Positions 5,667-6,186 of a stretch of DNA of 6,186 nt are shown here, one piece after another. The notes under the pieces were generated by a model. It was not told where the DNA came from. It did no database searches and saw nothing but the letters and a program-made list of their open reading frames with translations. Origin of the DNA: an uncultured Alphaproteobacteria bacterium. Lineage in GTDB: Bacteria > Pseudomonadota > Alphaproteobacteria > Micropepsales > Micropepsaceae. Every line of letters starts with the position of its first letter. Positions within the stretch are counted from its first letter, which is position 1. Both the position numbers and the translations under genes were made by a program. The stretch is from positions 1 to 6,186 of the forward strand of contig CAIXUE010000327.1 in NCBI GenBank assembly GCA_903922545.1, given 5' to 3'.

Positions 5667-6186
5667 GACCGTTCTCCGGGGGCGTCCAGCCCTTCAAATC
5701 CGCGATCGGCGGCATGCCGACCACGTTGAAGCCGGCGTCGACGAAATGCACTTCGCCGGTTACGCCGCCCGAGAGGCCACTAAGCAAATAGAGTGCCGCG
5801 CCGCCGACATGGTTAAGTTCCACGGAGCGCTTGAGAGGAGAGTTGGCTTTGTTCCACTTGAACACCATGCGGGCATCGCCCACCGCGCTGCCCGCCAACG
5901 TGCGCATGGGGCCGGCCGAGATGGCGTTGACGCGGATATTGTCCTGGCCCAGATCGGCCGCCAGATAGCGCACGCTGGCTTCCAGCGCCGCCTTGGCCAC
6001 GCCCATCACATTGTAGCTGGGCATGACGCGCTGGGCGCCCAGATAGGACAGCGTCACCATGGCGCCGCCCTGGTTCATCAGGCGGGCGGCGCGCTGCGCC
6101 ACAGCGGTGAAGGAAAAGCAGCTGATATCAAGGGTTTTAAGGAAATTGGCGCGGGTCGTATCGACATAGCGGCCCTTCAATTCCTC
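5644..6186 (-). CDS. fabI: Enoyl-[acyl-carrier-protein] reductase [NADH] FabI, C-terminal part
   Basis: FabI reduces trans-2-enoyl-ACP with NADH in the last step of each fatty-acid elongation cycle, in the cytoplasm, and is the target of triclosan. The last 180 residues are present; roughly 98 N-terminal residues with the cofactor-binding glycine motif lie beyond the right edge. The visible part starts EELKGRYVDTTRANFLKTLD. It has the active-site Tyr in TLSYLGAQRVMPSYN and the Tyr-x6-Lys pattern YNVMGVAK, which correspond to Tyr146, Tyr156 and Lys163 of the E. coli enzyme at matching spacing. RVNAISAGPMRTLAGSAV and GEVHFVDAGFNVVGM follow. This divergent SDR pattern separates FabI from FabG, which has Tyr-x3-Lys. 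The C-terminus carries a short polar tail after DLKGW. The TTG at 6178-6180 is an internal codon, not a start. The 3' end overlaps the DUF4893 gene. Confidence 0.95.
   Translation of the reverse strand, partial: EELKGRYVDTTRANFLKTLDISCFSFTAVAQRAARLMNQGGAMVTLSYLGAQRVMPSYNVMGVAKAALEASVRYLAADLGQDNIRVNAISAGPMRTLAGSAVGDARMVFKWNKANSPLKRSVELNHVGGAALYLLSGLSGGVTGEVHFVDAGFNVVGMPPIADLKGWTPPENGHDDNGAS

Noticed and set aside
5091..5729. 212-codon plus-strand frame downstream of carA
   Set aside because: It is antisense to the DUF4893 gene, which has a signal peptide, a ribosome-binding site and family motifs. This frame has none of these.

Overview
The window is a compact, GC-rich bacterial chromosomal segment. 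Its gene content and order (GatB/YqeY protein, dnaG and rpoD near carA, plus FabI and a DUF4893 protein) point to Alphaproteobacteria. The sequence alone does not fix the order or genus. I see no rRNA or tRNA gene, CRISPR array, insertion sequence or phage gene, and no gap between genes exceeds 150 bases.

Layout from left to right. Positions 1-679 (minus) hold the N-terminal part of the primary sigma factor RpoD; its C-terminus lies beyond the left edge. Positions 738-2591 (minus) hold the complete primase gene dnaG, immediately upstream of rpoD in the same direction. This is the alphaproteobacterial form of the macromolecular-synthesis operon, in which rpsU is not next to dnaG. A 93-base divergent region with a bulged palindrome separates dnaG from a small GAF-domain gene (2685-3176, plus). 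That gene converges on a GatB/YqeY gene (3279-3749, minus). Between them lies a 97-base imperfect inverted repeat (3183-3279) that reaches the first base of the yqeY stop codon. A second divergent region carries a good sigma-70 promoter for carA (3898-5058, plus), the small subunit of carbamoyl-phosphate synthetase. carA meets a secreted DUF4893 protein (5055-5666, minus) tail to tail, with the two stop codons overlapping. The DUF4893 gene in turn overlaps the 3' end of a FabI-type enoyl-ACP reductase gene (5644 to beyond 6186, minus).

Most of the genes are housekeeping: replication priming, transcription initiation, pyrimidine and arginine precursor synthesis, and fatty-acid elongation. The accessory parts are the stand-alone GAF gene, which separates yqeY from dnaG, and the long palindrome beside it. 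I found no convincing new multi-gene system. The best leads are the 97-base palindrome, the GAF gene and its regulatory region, and the long basic N-terminal extension of RpoD.
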